Source: Myxococcales bacterium (GTDB lineage Bacteria > Myxococcota_A > Polyangia > Nannocystales > Nannocystaceae). From it: 64,000 nucleotides of DNA. The stretch is taken from the NCBI GenBank assembly GCA_020633315.1, contig JACKDV010000008.1, positions 62,001 to 126,000 on the forward strand, in the 5' to 3' direction. Shown in pieces: positions 26,028 to 34,513 of the stretch; position 1 is the first letter of the stretch, and the number at the start of each line of letters is the position of its first letter. Below the pieces are notes generated by a model, which saw only the letters and a program-made list of their open reading frames with translations, ran no database searches and was not told the origin of the DNA. The translations under genes were made by a program, and so were the position numbers.

Positions 26028-27617
26028 ATGAAGGGGATGCGGGGCAAGGCGGTGGCTTGGTCGACCTGGTTGTCCGCGGCCGCGTGCTCGTGCAGCCAGC
26101 CGGCCGCCGTCGACGCCGGACCCTCGGTGGTGCCCGAGCCCGCGCCGCGGGTCGAGCCGAGCGAGCCGAGCCCTCCCGTCGCCGCTGTCGAGCCCCGGCC
26201 CGCGCCGCTGCCGGTGGGGCCGGTGCGGACCCGGCAATCCGATCGAGCGCACGCCCAGGGCCAGGCGCTGCTGCTGCGCGGCGGTGAGTCGCTGCCCTGG
26301 CTGCGGCCGGTGCCCGAGCCGATCGCCGCGTGGTCGAGCCTGGTGCCGCTCGCCTCGCCCGGGACCCACGAGGGCGAGGGCGAGGGCGAGGCGGCCATGC
26401 CCGAGGTGGTGGCCGAGCCGGGGCCGAGCCCCGTGGCCATCGAGCCCGCGGGGATGCCCGGGTGGTTCGTGCCCATCGCCGACGGCGAGCCGGCGCTCGC
26501 CCACTTCCACGCCGCGCTCGTCGAGCTGCAGCAGGGCCGCGATCCCGACGGCAAGGTGCGGGTGGCGATGTACGGCGCCTCGGGGACCGCGGCCGACCTC
26601 GCGGTGGGCTACCTGCGGAGCTATCTACAGACCCGCTTCGGCGACGGGGGCCCCGGCTTCGTGCCCCTGGTCCCGCTGTCGCGCTGGTATCGGCACAGCG
26701 AGCTGGTGGTCGATGCCTCGCCGGGCTGGACCAAGGAGCACGCCCAGATCCGCAGCGGTCGACAGGACGGCCACTATGGATTGCTGGGGGCCTCGTTCAC
26801 CGCGACCGCGGGCAAGCGCTGGGCCACGGTGAGCCCCAAGGGCGGGCGCAGCTCGGCCGAGGGCATCGCCCACGTGGAGCTGTTCTTCCTGCGGCAGCCC
26901 CAGGGCGGTCGCTTTCGCGTGCGGGTGGACGAGGGGCCCTACGAGACGGTGAGCACCGAGGCCGAGGCCTTCGAGCCCGGCTACCACGCGATCGAGGTCG
27001 AGCCCGGGCCGCACACCCTGCGGGTGGAGACGATCGACGAGGCCGAGGTGCGGGTGTTCGGGGTGGTGCTCGAGCGTCCCGATCCCGGGGTGGTGGTGGA
27101 CGTGCTGGGCATCGACGGCACCCGCGGCGCCAACCACCTCGCGTGGGACGAGGCGCTGTGGGCCGACAACCTCGCCCGCCGGGCGCCCGACCTCTACACC
27201 CTGTCGTACGGCACCAACGAGTCGGTGGACGAGGACATGTCGATCCAGGTCTACGCCGAGGATCTGCGCGAGCAGCTGCGGCGCTTCCGACGGGTGCTGC
27301 CCGGGTCGAGCTGCGTGCTGCTGGGGCCCTGCGACTTCCCGGTGCGCGAGGGCGATCAGCTGCGGCCGCGGCAGCGGCTGCGCGACATCATCGCGGTGCA
27401 GCGCGAGGTGGCGGCGGAGGAGGGCTGCGGCTACTGGGACGGCGTGGCCTTCATGGGGGGCGAGCTGTCGATGGAGAGCTGGGTGCACGCCGAGCCCCCG
27501 CTCGCTCGCGGCGACTACCTGCACTTCAACGCCCGCGGAGCCGCGCGCAAGGGCATGGCCCTCTCCGACGCGCTGATGCACGCCTTCGATGCACGCTCGA
27601 TGGGCGCCGAAGGATGA
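26028..27617 (+). CDS. SGNH/GDSL hydrolase lipoprotein, first of a tandem pair
   Basis: A 529-residue lipoprotein (lipobox-like S-A-A-A-C) with a ~110-residue Pro/Glu/Ala-rich linker. The hydrolase domain has block I as M-Y-G-A-S-G-T (GAS instead of GDS), the F-G-D-G-G-P-G-F turn, block III as S-Y-G-T-N-E (GxNE instead of GxND) and block V as D-Y-L-H (DxxH). A beta-sandwich insertion (about 270-370) separates blocks I and III. Likely an extracytoplasmic O-acyl or polysaccharide-modifying esterase, but the altered blocks I and III leave activity open. It overlaps the next SGNH gene by 4 nt (ATGA). The ATG at 26028 is used; 26037 is also in frame. Confidence 0.85.
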   Translation: MKGMRGKAVAWSTWLSAAACSCSQPAAVDAGPSVVPEPAPRVEPSEPSPPVAAVEPRPAPLPVGPVRTRQSDRAHAQGQALLLRGGESLPWLRPVPEPIAAWSSLVPLASPGTHEGEGEGEAAMPEVVAEPGPSPVAIEPAGMPGWFVPIADGEPALAHFHAALVELQQGRDPDGKVRVAMYGASGTAADLAVGYLRSYLQTRFGDGGPGFVPLVPLSRWYRHSELVVDASPGWTKEHAQIRSGRQDGHYGLLGASFTATAGKRWATVSPKGGRSSAEGIAHVELFFLRQPQGGRFRVRVDEGPYETVSTEAEAFEPGYHAIEVEPGPHTLRVETIDEAEVRVFGVVLERPDPGVVVDVLGIDGTRGANHLAWDEALWADNLARRAPDLYTLSYGTNESVDEDMSIQVYAEDLREQLRRFRRVLPGSSCVLLGPCDFPVREGDQLRPRQRLRDIIAVQREVAAEEGCGYWDGVAFMGGELSMESWVHAEPPLARGDYLHFNARGAARKGMALSDALMHAFDARSMGAEG

Positions 27618-29122
27618 GCGCGCGGGCCTCGATGCTCGCGGCCCTGCTGCTGGGTCCGACGGCCTGCGGGCTCGCGGGGCGCTCCGCCGCGCCGTCGCCC
27701 CGGAGCCTGGGCGATGCCGTGGCGTCCGACCCCGTGCCCGACGACGGTGACGGCGAGGCCTCGCTGTCCGAGGAGGGCAGCGGGGTGATCGTCCCCTGGG
27801 CCACGCGCCGCCTGCCGGCGCCCGCCGGCGTGGCGCGGCTGGCCGGCTCGCCCCTGCCGCCCGGCCTTCGGGGTCCGCTGTGGCTCAGCCACGACGAGCA
27901 CGGCGAGCCGCTGCGCGATCCCTCGGCCATCACCGCTGCGCTGCCGCCCGAGCATCCCCACGCCGAGCCGCGTCGCTTCCAGCCCATCGAGGATCCGCAG
28001 CGCACGCTGGTCCCGTTCTTCGAGGCACTGGCGCGGACCGACGCCGGGCGCCCCGGGGCGATCACCCGGGTGCTGCACCTTGGCGACTCCTCGATCGGAC
28101 GCGACACCCTGCCCCACGCGGTGCGCAGCCGCCTGCAGGCGCGCTTCGGCGACGGCGGGGCCGGCTTCGTGCTCCTCGATCGCTACATCCACAACGTGGA
28201 CTCCAAGCTCACGCAGATCGAGTCCAACGACGCCTGGGACACCTGCTACATCCGCAACCGCTGCGACGAGGACGGCTTCTACGGGCTGGGGGGCCACGTG
28301 TTCGAGAGCGAGGGCGGGGCGGTGAGCTGGCTGTCGCCCCGCGAGGAGCAGGAGCGCCGCACCTCTCGCGTCGAGCTGTGGTACGCCACGCAGCCCGGCG
28401 GCGGCGAGCTCGAGCTCCAGATCGACCAGGGCGATCCGCTCCGCCTGGCCACGGCCGGCGACGATCTGCGGGATCGATGGCAGGTGGTCTCGGTGCCGCC
28501 CGGCCCCCACGAGCTGACCGTGGCCGCGGCCGGCGGGGGGCCGGTGCGGGTCTACGGCGCCGTGCTCGAGACCGAGGGCCCCGGGGTGGTGTGGGACGCG
28601 ATCAGCATGTATGGCGCGTACACCAAGCGCCTCAAGGGCTACGACGCCGACCACCTCGCGCGGCAGATCCAGCGCCGCGACCCGGACCTGTTGGTGCTCA
28701 GCTACGGCGGCAACGACCTGCGGCGGCTGGTGACGGGCACGGTCGACCCCGAGGGCTACGCCGACGAGTACGCCGAGGTGCTCGCCCGGCTACGGGCGGT
28801 GCGGCACGACCTGCCCTGCCTGATGATCGGCGTGATCGACCACGGGCGCTCGGGGGTCTTCACGGTGCCGCCCGAGGCGGTGCAGACGATGATCGACACC
28901 CAGCGCCGGATCGCGGTGGAGCAGGGCTGTGCGTTCTTCGACACGGTGGCCGCGATGGGCGGCGCAGGCTCGCTGCGAAAGTGGCGGGAGCGCTCGCCCC
29001 CCTGGGCCAAGGCCGATCTCGTGCACCTCACCGCCGAGGGCCACGTGTGGATGGGGACGGTGATCTACCGCGCCCTCGCGGCGGCCTACGAGTCCTACCG
29101 GCGCGGACCGGCGCGTCGCTGA
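27614..29122 (+). CDS. SGNH/GDSL hydrolase lipoprotein, second of the pair
   Basis: A 502-residue paralogue of the preceding protein with the same order: lipobox (P-T-A-C), acidic linker, block I L-G-D-S-S-I, F-G-D-G-G-A-G-F, a beta-sandwich insertion, block III S-Y-G-G-N-D, and block V D-L-V-H. Here all canonical SGNH residues (Ser, Gly, Asn, His) are kept, so this is the likely active member. Translation is coupled to the first gene by an ATGA overlap. The R-F-G-D-G-G-x-G-F-V-x-L stretch is shared almost exactly between the two, which supports a local duplication. Surface or periplasmic deacetylation is an inference. Confidence 0.88.
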   Translation: MSARASMLAALLLGPTACGLAGRSAAPSPRSLGDAVASDPVPDDGDGEASLSEEGSGVIVPWATRRLPAPAGVARLAGSPLPPGLRGPLWLSHDEHGEPLRDPSAITAALPPEHPHAEPRRFQPIEDPQRTLVPFFEALARTDAGRPGAITRVLHLGDSSIGRDTLPHAVRSRLQARFGDGGAGFVLLDRYIHNVDSKLTQIESNDAWDTCYIRNRCDEDGFYGLGGHVFESEGGAVSWLSPREEQERRTSRVELWYATQPGGGELELQIDQGDPLRLATAGDDLRDRWQVVSVPPGPHELTVAAAGGGPVRVYGAVLETEGPGVVWDAISMYGAYTKRLKGYDADHLARQIQRRDPDLLVLSYGGNDLRRLVTGTVDPEGYADEYAEVLARLRAVRHDLPCLMIGVIDHGRSGVFTVPPEAVQTMIDTQRRIAVEQGCAFFDTVAAMGGAGSLRKWRERSPPWAKADLVHLTAEGHVWMGTVIYRALAAAYESYRRGPARR

Positions 29123-29143
29123 GCCGGGAGCGCGGGGCCACGC

Positions 29144-30025
29144 CTAGCCCGGGTTGCAGCGGGCGTAGAGCTCCACCCAGGCCTTGAAGTCCTGGTAGGC
29201 CCCGTCGGTGGTGTCGAAGAACTTCGCGTCGCCGCCGTGCTCCACTCCCCCCGCGTCCTCGGCCAGCGGCTTGAGCAGCAGCAGGCTCTGGTCGGGGGCC
29301 GCCACGTCGACCAGACCCTGCTCGAGCACGTTGCGCATGGTGGCCAGCGACCCCGAGTTGCACTCGGCGTCGACGATCCACAGCGGGGCGTCGGGGCGGG
29401 AGTCGGGCTTGCTGTCCCAGTGGCACGGGTAGCAGCGGCCCCGCCAGCTGTAGACCAGCTCGCCGAAGGCCTGCTCGACGGTCAGGTCGCTGCAGTCGCC
29501 CGGATCCTCGAAGCCCCGCGCGGGCAGGTCGTGCCCCGACTCGGGGACCTCGCAGCTGCCCACGGTCGACGCGGTGCCGCAGGGGTCGGCGATCTGGGGG
29601 CACACGAAAGCGCCGCAGCTCGAGTGGTACTCGATCCACTCGAGCATCCCGTCGTGCTCCTGCTGCAGCACGTTCTCGGTGATGAGGGGGCTGCTCGGAT
29701 CGGCGCGGAGGATCCAGTCGAGCACCTTGCTCTGATCCGGCGCGTCGAGGTCGACGATGCCGGCGTCGACCATGCAGGCCATGGTGCGGCACTCGTCACC
29801 GTCGGGGCTGTAGAGCCCGAGGTCGATCCCGGCGAGGTGACACTCGTTGCAGGCCGAGCGGCTGTCGTCGGCGAGCAGCGGGGCGATGCGCTTTTCGAAG
29901 ATCTCGAGGCTCGACTCGTCCTCGCAGGAGCGGGGCTCCACGGCCGGAGGCTCGTCCTGACACCCGAGCAGCGCCGAGGCCGCCGCCAGGCATCCCGCGA
30001 GCACGCATGATCGACCGCGCACCAT
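29144..30025 (-). CDS. Lipoprotein with two CxxCH motifs (cytochrome c-like)
   Basis: A 293-residue lipoprotein (lipobox L-L-G-C). Two CxxCH haem-binding motifs are present, C-N-E-C-H (about residue 60) and C-Y-P-C-H (about residue 200), each in a similarly built half (S-K-V-L-D-W-I-L-R-A-D and S-L-L-L-L-K-P-L-A-E precede or follow). This suggests an internal duplication with one haem per half, or a disulphide-rich module. A further eight or so cysteines exceed the haem need. Likely an extracytoplasmic electron-transfer or redox protein. Divergent from the His/Asp-rich lipoprotein gene. Confidence 0.78.
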   Translation of the reverse strand: MVRGRSCVLAGCLAAASALLGCQDEPPAVEPRSCEDESSLEIFEKRIAPLLADDSRSACNECHLAGIDLGLYSPDGDECRTMACMVDAGIVDLDAPDQSKVLDWILRADPSSPLITENVLQQEHDGMLEWIEYHSSCGAFVCPQIADPCGTASTVGSCEVPESGHDLPARGFEDPGDCSDLTVEQAFGELVYSWRGRCYPCHWDSKPDSRPDAPLWIVDAECNSGSLATMRNVLEQGLVDVAAPDQSLLLLKPLAEDAGGVEHGGDAKFFDTTDGAYQDFKAWVELYARCNPG

Positions 30026-30170
30026 GATGCTCCACGCTACTACGGCCGACCGGGGGCGGCAACGAAGGCGAGCCCACGGTGGGCGCCGAGGCCATGCGAC
30101 GGAGGGTCGCACGGGCGCGGCCTCGGGCCGCGCGGCATGCCGTACCATGGGCGCACTCTACGGGAGACAC

Positions 30171-30629
30171 ATGCAAAGACTTCGCACCTCGCTCGCGCTC
30201 GCCCTGCTCTGCTCCACCCCCCTCGCGGTGGGCTGTCCGTCGGACGACGGCGACGACGAGGGCGCCGGCGAGACCCATGATCACGACCACGATCACGGCG
30301 CCGTCGACTCGGGCAGCGGTGACGAGCACGGCGCGTCGGAGGAGACCTCGGATCACGACCACAGCGTGGACACCGACGCCGACGATCCGGCGGTGATCTA
30401 CTGCTCGTGCGTGTTCGCCAATTGTCACGAGGCCTATCACGCCAAGTGGGGCGAGGACGAGATGGTGGCCGAGGCCGCGTGCCTGATGGAGGCCGACGCG
30501 CTGCCGATGAACGGCTCGGACGTCGACATGGGCAACTTCATCGAGTGCCGCATGCACTTCTGCGATCTGGCGGCGGCAGGCGACGACACCCAGTGCGCGG
30601 CCGCGCTGGGCGACGAGATCTGCATCTGA
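30171..30629 (+). CDS. His/Asp-rich small lipoprotein with clustered cysteines
   Basis: A 152-residue lipoprotein (lipobox A-V-G-C). The N-terminal third is metal-ligand rich (H-D-H-D-H-D-H-G and later D-H-D-H). The C-terminal half has C-S-C then N-C-H, followed by three further cysteines in C-R-M-H-F-C and an end C-I. The pattern suggests a metal-binding (zinc, copper or nickel) domain stabilised by disulphides; no family is recognised. ATG 30171 follows GGGAGA (30162-30167). It shares a 145-bp divergent region with the CxxCH lipoprotein. Confidence 0.72.
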   Translation: MQRLRTSLALALLCSTPLAVGCPSDDGDDEGAGETHDHDHDHGAVDSGSGDEHGASEETSDHDHSVDTDADDPAVIYCSCVFANCHEAYHAKWGEDEMVAEAACLMEADALPMNGSDVDMGNFIECRMHFCDLAAAGDDTQCAAALGDEICI

Positions 30630-30641
30630 TCCGCGCTCGAC

Positions 30642-32366
30642 TCACGGGCCGTCGCCGGTGGGGGGCTCGAGCAAGCGGACCACGACGATCCCGGCGTCGG
30701 GATCGTCGAACGCCGGCTCGACCCCCAGGGCCGCGAGGGTGCTCGCGTCGAGCTCGGACAGCGGGCCGTCGCGCGGCGAGACGATGAAGCGGGTGTGGAC
30801 GCCCCGCAGCCGCTGCAGCGCGCGAGGCTCGGGCAGCGTGCGGGTGTCCCGGGCGGTGCGATCGGTGCGGCCGGGGAAGTAGCTCGAGTAGCCGTTGACC
30901 AGCGGGTGCCGGAGCTCGAGGCCGAGCACCATCATGCGGGCGGTGGGCTCGAAGTCACAGACGTCGCCGCTGGGGGCGAAGGGCAGCCAGGCCATCGCGG
31001 CGCCGGGCTCGGTGTCGCGTAGCCAGCTCACCCAGCGCGCGTCGGCGTCGGGCATGGAGGTCACGTGCGGCGCGGGAGGCCAGAGCTCCACCACCGCGAG
31101 CCCGGCCACCAGCGCTGGCGCGAGCCACCCGCGAGGGGAGCGACGTCGATGCAGGCGCTGGCGGGTCCGCCACGCGTGCAGGCCGACGGTGCACAGGGCC
31201 ACCACGCCGAGCTGGGCGAGCACCACGGCCCGGAACACCGAGCGGATGCGGTCGTAGCCGGGCAGCACCCGGGCCAGGCCCTCGGCGGGCACGAAGGGCC
31301 CCAGGCGCAGGTGGGCTCCCAGGGCCAAGAGCGCCGCGCCGACGATCAGCACCAGCAGCATCGCCACCGGTCGACGCCAGCGTCGGCGACGGAGCCCATG
31401 GGCCGCGCCGCCGAGGGCGACGACGGTGCGCAGCGGCCCGGGCTCGAAGGCGCGATCGCTGGGGCGCTTGGCGACCAGGCTCGAGGGCAGCGGGACCAGG
31501 CCGCGCCACGGCGTGCGCGCGAGCTCGACGGGACGAGCCCCGCCCTCGCGGCGGCTCTTGGCGGGGCGTCGCAGGCCGAGGGACGACAGCGCGTGGCGCT
31601 GGGGCAGGGCCACCGGGAGCACGCCGACCCCGGCCGTCAGCGCGGCCGAGCCCAGCGCCAGCGGCAGCGCCCGCACCAGGTGACGCCGACGCAGCAGCGC
31701 CAGCGCGCACGGCCCCAGCAGCAGGACCGCGAAGAAGGTGAGCTGCTCGCTGCACAGCCAGCTCGCCCCGGTGGCCAGGCCGAGCTCCACGCCCGCCCGC
31801 AGGGAGGGCCGACGACCGGGGCCGAGCAGCTCGTGCAAGGCGGTGAGCATCCACGCGATGCCCCACACCGGCACCAGCGGCAGCACCCCGAGCTCTTGGT
31901 GGACGAAGGGCAGCACCACCACGATGGCCCCGCCCGCGGTGCCGAGGGCCCGGCCCACGCCCAGGCGGCGCAGCCATCGACGCACGAGCCAGCCGTCGAG
32001 CCACAGCTGGGTGAGCAGGGCGAGGTTGGTCGCGGCGGCCAGCGATGCGCCCAGCAGGTGGGCCGGCCACGCCAGCGCGGCGACCAGCGGCATGGGCTCG
32101 GAGAGCGCGAAGGTCCCCGGGGTGGAGTGGAAGATCGGCGCGTTCCAGTAGCCCGAGAGTCCCGCGTCGAAGCGGTCGAAGCTCCAGCCCAGGGTCCACG
32201 CCATCGCCAGCGGCACGGTGCCGCAGGGCTCGGTCCCCGACACGATGGCCTCGCCCAGGCCCCAGGGCGGCAGCCGCAGCGCGAGCATGGCCAGCAGCAG
32301 CAGGCCCAGGGCGGCGAGGGCCTCCCGGGCCCGCACGGAGCGGCCGAGTCGGGCCCGCGGGAGCAC
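30642..32366 (-). CDS. Polytopic membrane protein, GT-C glycosyltransferase-like
   Basis: A 574-residue protein with about nine to eleven hydrophobic helices in residues 15-420 and a soluble C-terminal region. The first periplasmic loop has acidic and aromatic residues (G-E-A-I-V-S-G-T-E-P and D-R-F-D), and later F-V-P-A-E-G-L-A-R-V-L-P-G-Y-D-R-I-R-S-V-F-R resembles the YfhO/GT-C type membrane proteins that use polyprenyl-linked sugars. The Arg-rich cytoplasmic loops fit the positive-inside rule. Substrate unknown. It begins with GTG 32366; no better start is seen. It is the downstream neighbour of the metalloprotease gene, separated by a strong hairpin. Confidence 0.75.
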   Translation of the reverse strand: MLPRARLGRSVRAREALAALGLLLLAMLALRLPPWGLGEAIVSGTEPCGTVPLAMAWTLGWSFDRFDAGLSGYWNAPIFHSTPGTFALSEPMPLVAALAWPAHLLGASLAAATNLALLTQLWLDGWLVRRWLRRLGVGRALGTAGGAIVVVLPFVHQELGVLPLVPVWGIAWMLTALHELLGPGRRPSLRAGVELGLATGASWLCSEQLTFFAVLLLGPCALALLRRRHLVRALPLALGSAALTAGVGVLPVALPQRHALSSLGLRRPAKSRREGGARPVELARTPWRGLVPLPSSLVAKRPSDRAFEPGPLRTVVALGGAAHGLRRRRWRRPVAMLLVLIVGAALLALGAHLRLGPFVPAEGLARVLPGYDRIRSVFRAVVLAQLGVVALCTVGLHAWRTRQRLHRRRSPRGWLAPALVAGLAVVELWPPAPHVTSMPDADARWVSWLRDTEPGAAMAWLPFAPSGDVCDFEPTARMMVLGLELRHPLVNGYSSYFPGRTDRTARDTRTLPEPRALQRLRGVHTRFIVSPRDGPLSELDASTLAALGVEPAFDDPDAGIVVVRLLEPPTGDGP

Positions 32367-32419
32367 GGGGGCAGCATACTCCCTCGTCGCCGCGAGCGGT
32401 CGGGACCAACCAACGAGCA

Positions 32420-32452
32420 GAGGAGGGCCCCGGCGCGCCGGGAGCCCTCCTC
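32420..32452 (-). terminator. Strong hairpin after the metalloprotease gene
   Basis: GAGGAGGGC (32420-32428) pairs with GCCCTCCTC (32444-32452), enclosing a further self-complementary CCCGGCGCGCCGGG (32429-32442). The whole stem is about 16 bp with a 1-nt bulge. It lies 23 bp beyond the metalloprotease stop on the minus strand. No long T run follows, only a mildly T-rich stretch. Confidence 0.6.
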
Positions 32453-32474
32453 CTCGATCTCGATCTCAGCTCGG

Positions 32475-34292
32475 CTACTGGGCCGAGACGGTGATGTCGT
32501 CGATGTACACGTAGTCGGAGTTGTTCGAGGCGTCGGCGCGGAACCGGAGCGCGGCCGTGCTGCTGAAGTTGACGTCGGACGAGCTCACGGGGATCGTCGC
32601 GTGGTACCGGGTGCCGTTGTTGAAGTTGGTACCCGCGATGGCCTGGCCCACCACGATCCACTGCGAGCCGTTCCACAGCTCGACGAAGAAGTCCTCGCCG
32701 TTCTCCATGCTGATGGCGATGAAGTAGAAGTCGATCTCCAGATCGCTGTAGCCGCTGAGGCTGAAGCTGTTGGAGAAGGTCGACGAGGCGACGCCCGAGT
32801 TGTCGCGGAGCTGGACGCAGTAGCTGCCGGTGTTGGCGTAGGCCGCGTCGTTGATGCTGCGGCGAGCATCGCTGCCGCCGTCGTTGAAGTTGCCCCAGCC
32901 GCTCTCGAAGCCCTGGCTGAACAGCTCGGTCCAGCCGCCGGGTCCCGGCGCGCAGACGGGATCGCCCGTGCAGTCGGAGTCGGAGCAGTCGGCGTCGCCG
33001 TCACCGTCGTCGTCGATGCCGTTGTCGCAGATCTCGGGATCGGGCGCGCACGAGGGATCGGCGGCGCAGTCGGAGTCGGCGCAGTCGGTGATGCCGTCAC
33101 CGTCGTCGTCGAGGCCGTTGTCGCAGATCTCGGGATCGGGACCGCCGCCCCCGCCTCCGCCGGAGGTCTCGACGGTGAGGGTCACCCCCGAGTAGGCCGA
33201 GTAGGCCCGCACCATCACGTAGTAGTTGCCGTCCTGCGAGGGGTTGAACTCGCAGCTCTCCTCGTTGCCGCCGATGTAGGGGCGGCAGTCGTAGGAGGCG
33301 GTGGTCGGCGCCGCGCCGTGGCGCACGTAGAGGTCCGCGTCGCCGGTGCCGCCCGAGATCGAGAAGCGGATCGCGTTGAGGCCGGTCGCGTCGTAGGGGC
33401 CGTAGGCCGTCTCGACCCCGCCGCTGGCGCTCTGGTTGGACTGGGTGTCGGCCACGTCCCACACGGTGCTGCCCACGCCGCCGGTGCCGTAGAGGAACTC
33501 GAGCGCGATCTCGTCGCTGCTGGTCCACACGCCGTTGCTCGAGAGGCCGAAGCAGGCGTTCATCACCGAGGTGTTGGCGGTGACGTTGGTGGTGGGCGTG
33601 CCCGGGATGTGCACCGCACCCACGCCGCCGTCGCCCTCGTTGCTCGCACCGCCGCCGCAGCTGATCGAGCGGTTGAAGTAGTCGGTGTGGCGGAAGCCGA
33701 TGCAGTGCCCGAGTTCGTGCTCGATCACGTGGCTGGCCACCGAGACCCCGTAGCCGCCCACGGTGCTGCCGATGAAGAACTCGTTGTAGGGCAGGCCGCC
33801 CGAGGGGAAGCCAGAGACGCCGCCGCCGCTGCTGTCCACGTTGGCGGTGATGTTGGCATCACAGCCCCCGCCGCCGCGCTGCATGGTGAACTGCAGGGCG
33901 CGCGCGTTGTAGCGGGTGATCGCCAGGTCGAGGGCATCGCTGAGGTTGGCGTTGCTGTTGAACGCCGCGCTCGGGTTGATGCAGATGACGTGGACGTTGT
34001 TGGTGTCCACGAGGTTGTTGGTGCGGTACTGACGGAACTGATCCTCACCGCCGTCGAGCCCCTCGGTCATCTCGCGGGAGGCCTCGAGGGTCACGATCGC
34101 GTCGCTGCCGACGAACACGGTGCCATCCTCGAGCACCCCGATCTCCTCGTCAGGGAAACCCGCAATCTTCAGGTTCTCGATGATCTCCTCGGTCTCCTCG
34201 AGGCGCTGGGTCTCGAGGTCGGAGTCGTCCATACCAGTGTAGCAACCTGCCACCAGTAGGGTGGTCATCATCAACGCTCTGTTCCGCATCAT
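32475..34292 (-). CDS. Secreted zinc metalloprotease (M57-like) lipoprotein with PPC and Cys-rich repeats
   Basis: A 605-residue lipoprotein (lipobox V-A-G-C). The catalytic motif is H-E-L-G-H followed by C-I-G-F-R-H, a metzincin-like HExGHxxGxxH. This matches the myxobacterial M57 dual-action HEIGH-type family. After the protease domain (to about residue 275) comes a PPC-like beta domain (about 280-380). Next is a Gly-rich hinge and two Cys/Asp repeats of the type E-I-C-D-N-G-x-D-D-D-G-D, then a C-terminal beta-sandwich (about 460-605). The domain order suggests an extracellular or surface protease that binds calcium. AT-richer DNA upstream probably holds its promoter. ATG 34292 or 34289 both fit. 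Confidence 0.88.
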   Translation of the reverse strand: MMRNRALMMTTLLVAGCYTGMDDSDLETQRLEETEEIIENLKIAGFPDEEIGVLEDGTVFVGSDAIVTLEASREMTEGLDGGEDQFRQYRTNNLVDTNNVHVICINPSAAFNSNANLSDALDLAITRYNARALQFTMQRGGGGCDANITANVDSSGGGVSGFPSGGLPYNEFFIGSTVGGYGVSVASHVIEHELGHCIGFRHTDYFNRSISCGGGASNEGDGGVGAVHIPGTPTTNVTANTSVMNACFGLSSNGVWTSSDEIALEFLYGTGGVGSTVWDVADTQSNQSASGGVETAYGPYDATGLNAIRFSISGGTGDADLYVRHGAAPTTASYDCRPYIGGNEESCEFNPSQDGNYYVMVRAYSAYSGVTLTVETSGGGGGGGPDPEICDNGLDDDGDGITDCADSDCAADPSCAPDPEICDNGIDDDGDGDADCSDSDCTGDPVCAPGPGGWTELFSQGFESGWGNFNDGGSDARRSINDAAYANTGSYCVQLRDNSGVASSTFSNSFSLSGYSDLEIDFYFIAISMENGEDFFVELWNGSQWIVVGQAIAGTNFNNGTRYHATIPVSSSDVNFSSTAALRFRADASNNSDYVYIDDITVSAQ

Positions 34293-34400
34293 CGTTCCGT
34301 ATCCAGCGAGCGACAGGCTCGGCTGCCCTTTGCGAGCCCTCCTTACAGGGTCACCGAGGTGGGCTCAAGTGCCGATGTGCAGTTCGATGTCAGTTTTTTT

Positions 34401-34419
34401 CAGTGGAGTGTAGCCACTG
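34401..34419. repeat. Inverted repeat CAGTGG-N7-CCACTG in the metalloprotease promoter region
   Basis: A perfect 6-bp inverted repeat with a 7-nt spacer, next to an A7 tract on the minus strand (T7 at 34394-34400). It lies in the AT-richer 221-bp gap upstream of the metalloprotease. The A tract follows the stem on the minus strand, so it is not a terminator in that direction. It is a candidate operator or promoter-region element. Confidence 0.45.
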
Positions 34420-34464
34420 TCAGATGCGGAACATGATCGGCCTACCCACTTCTCGCAGTCTGTA

Positions 34465-34505
34465 CCGAGAGGAGGGGGTGTGTAGGTGCGGCTCCCTCCC
34501 CTCGG
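34465..34505 (-). terminator. Hairpin downstream of the acyl-CoA ligase gene
   Basis: A 12-bp stem with one mismatch (34465-34476 with 34494-34505) and a 17-nt loop begins 9 bp after the ligase stop. There is no T run on the minus strand, so it is a transcript-end hairpin rather than a proven intrinsic terminator. Confidence 0.45.
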
Positions 34506-34513
34506 AGCCACGG

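Noticed and set aside
30171..30629. Calling the His-rich lipoprotein a nickel or copper chaperone
   Set aside because: Metal-binding runs are visible, but no family signature or transporter neighbour supports a named metal.
34401..34419. Hairpin next to a T7 run as an intrinsic terminator
   Set aside because: The T run precedes the stem on the plus strand and appears as A residues after the stem on the minus strand, so the order is wrong for termination in either direction.
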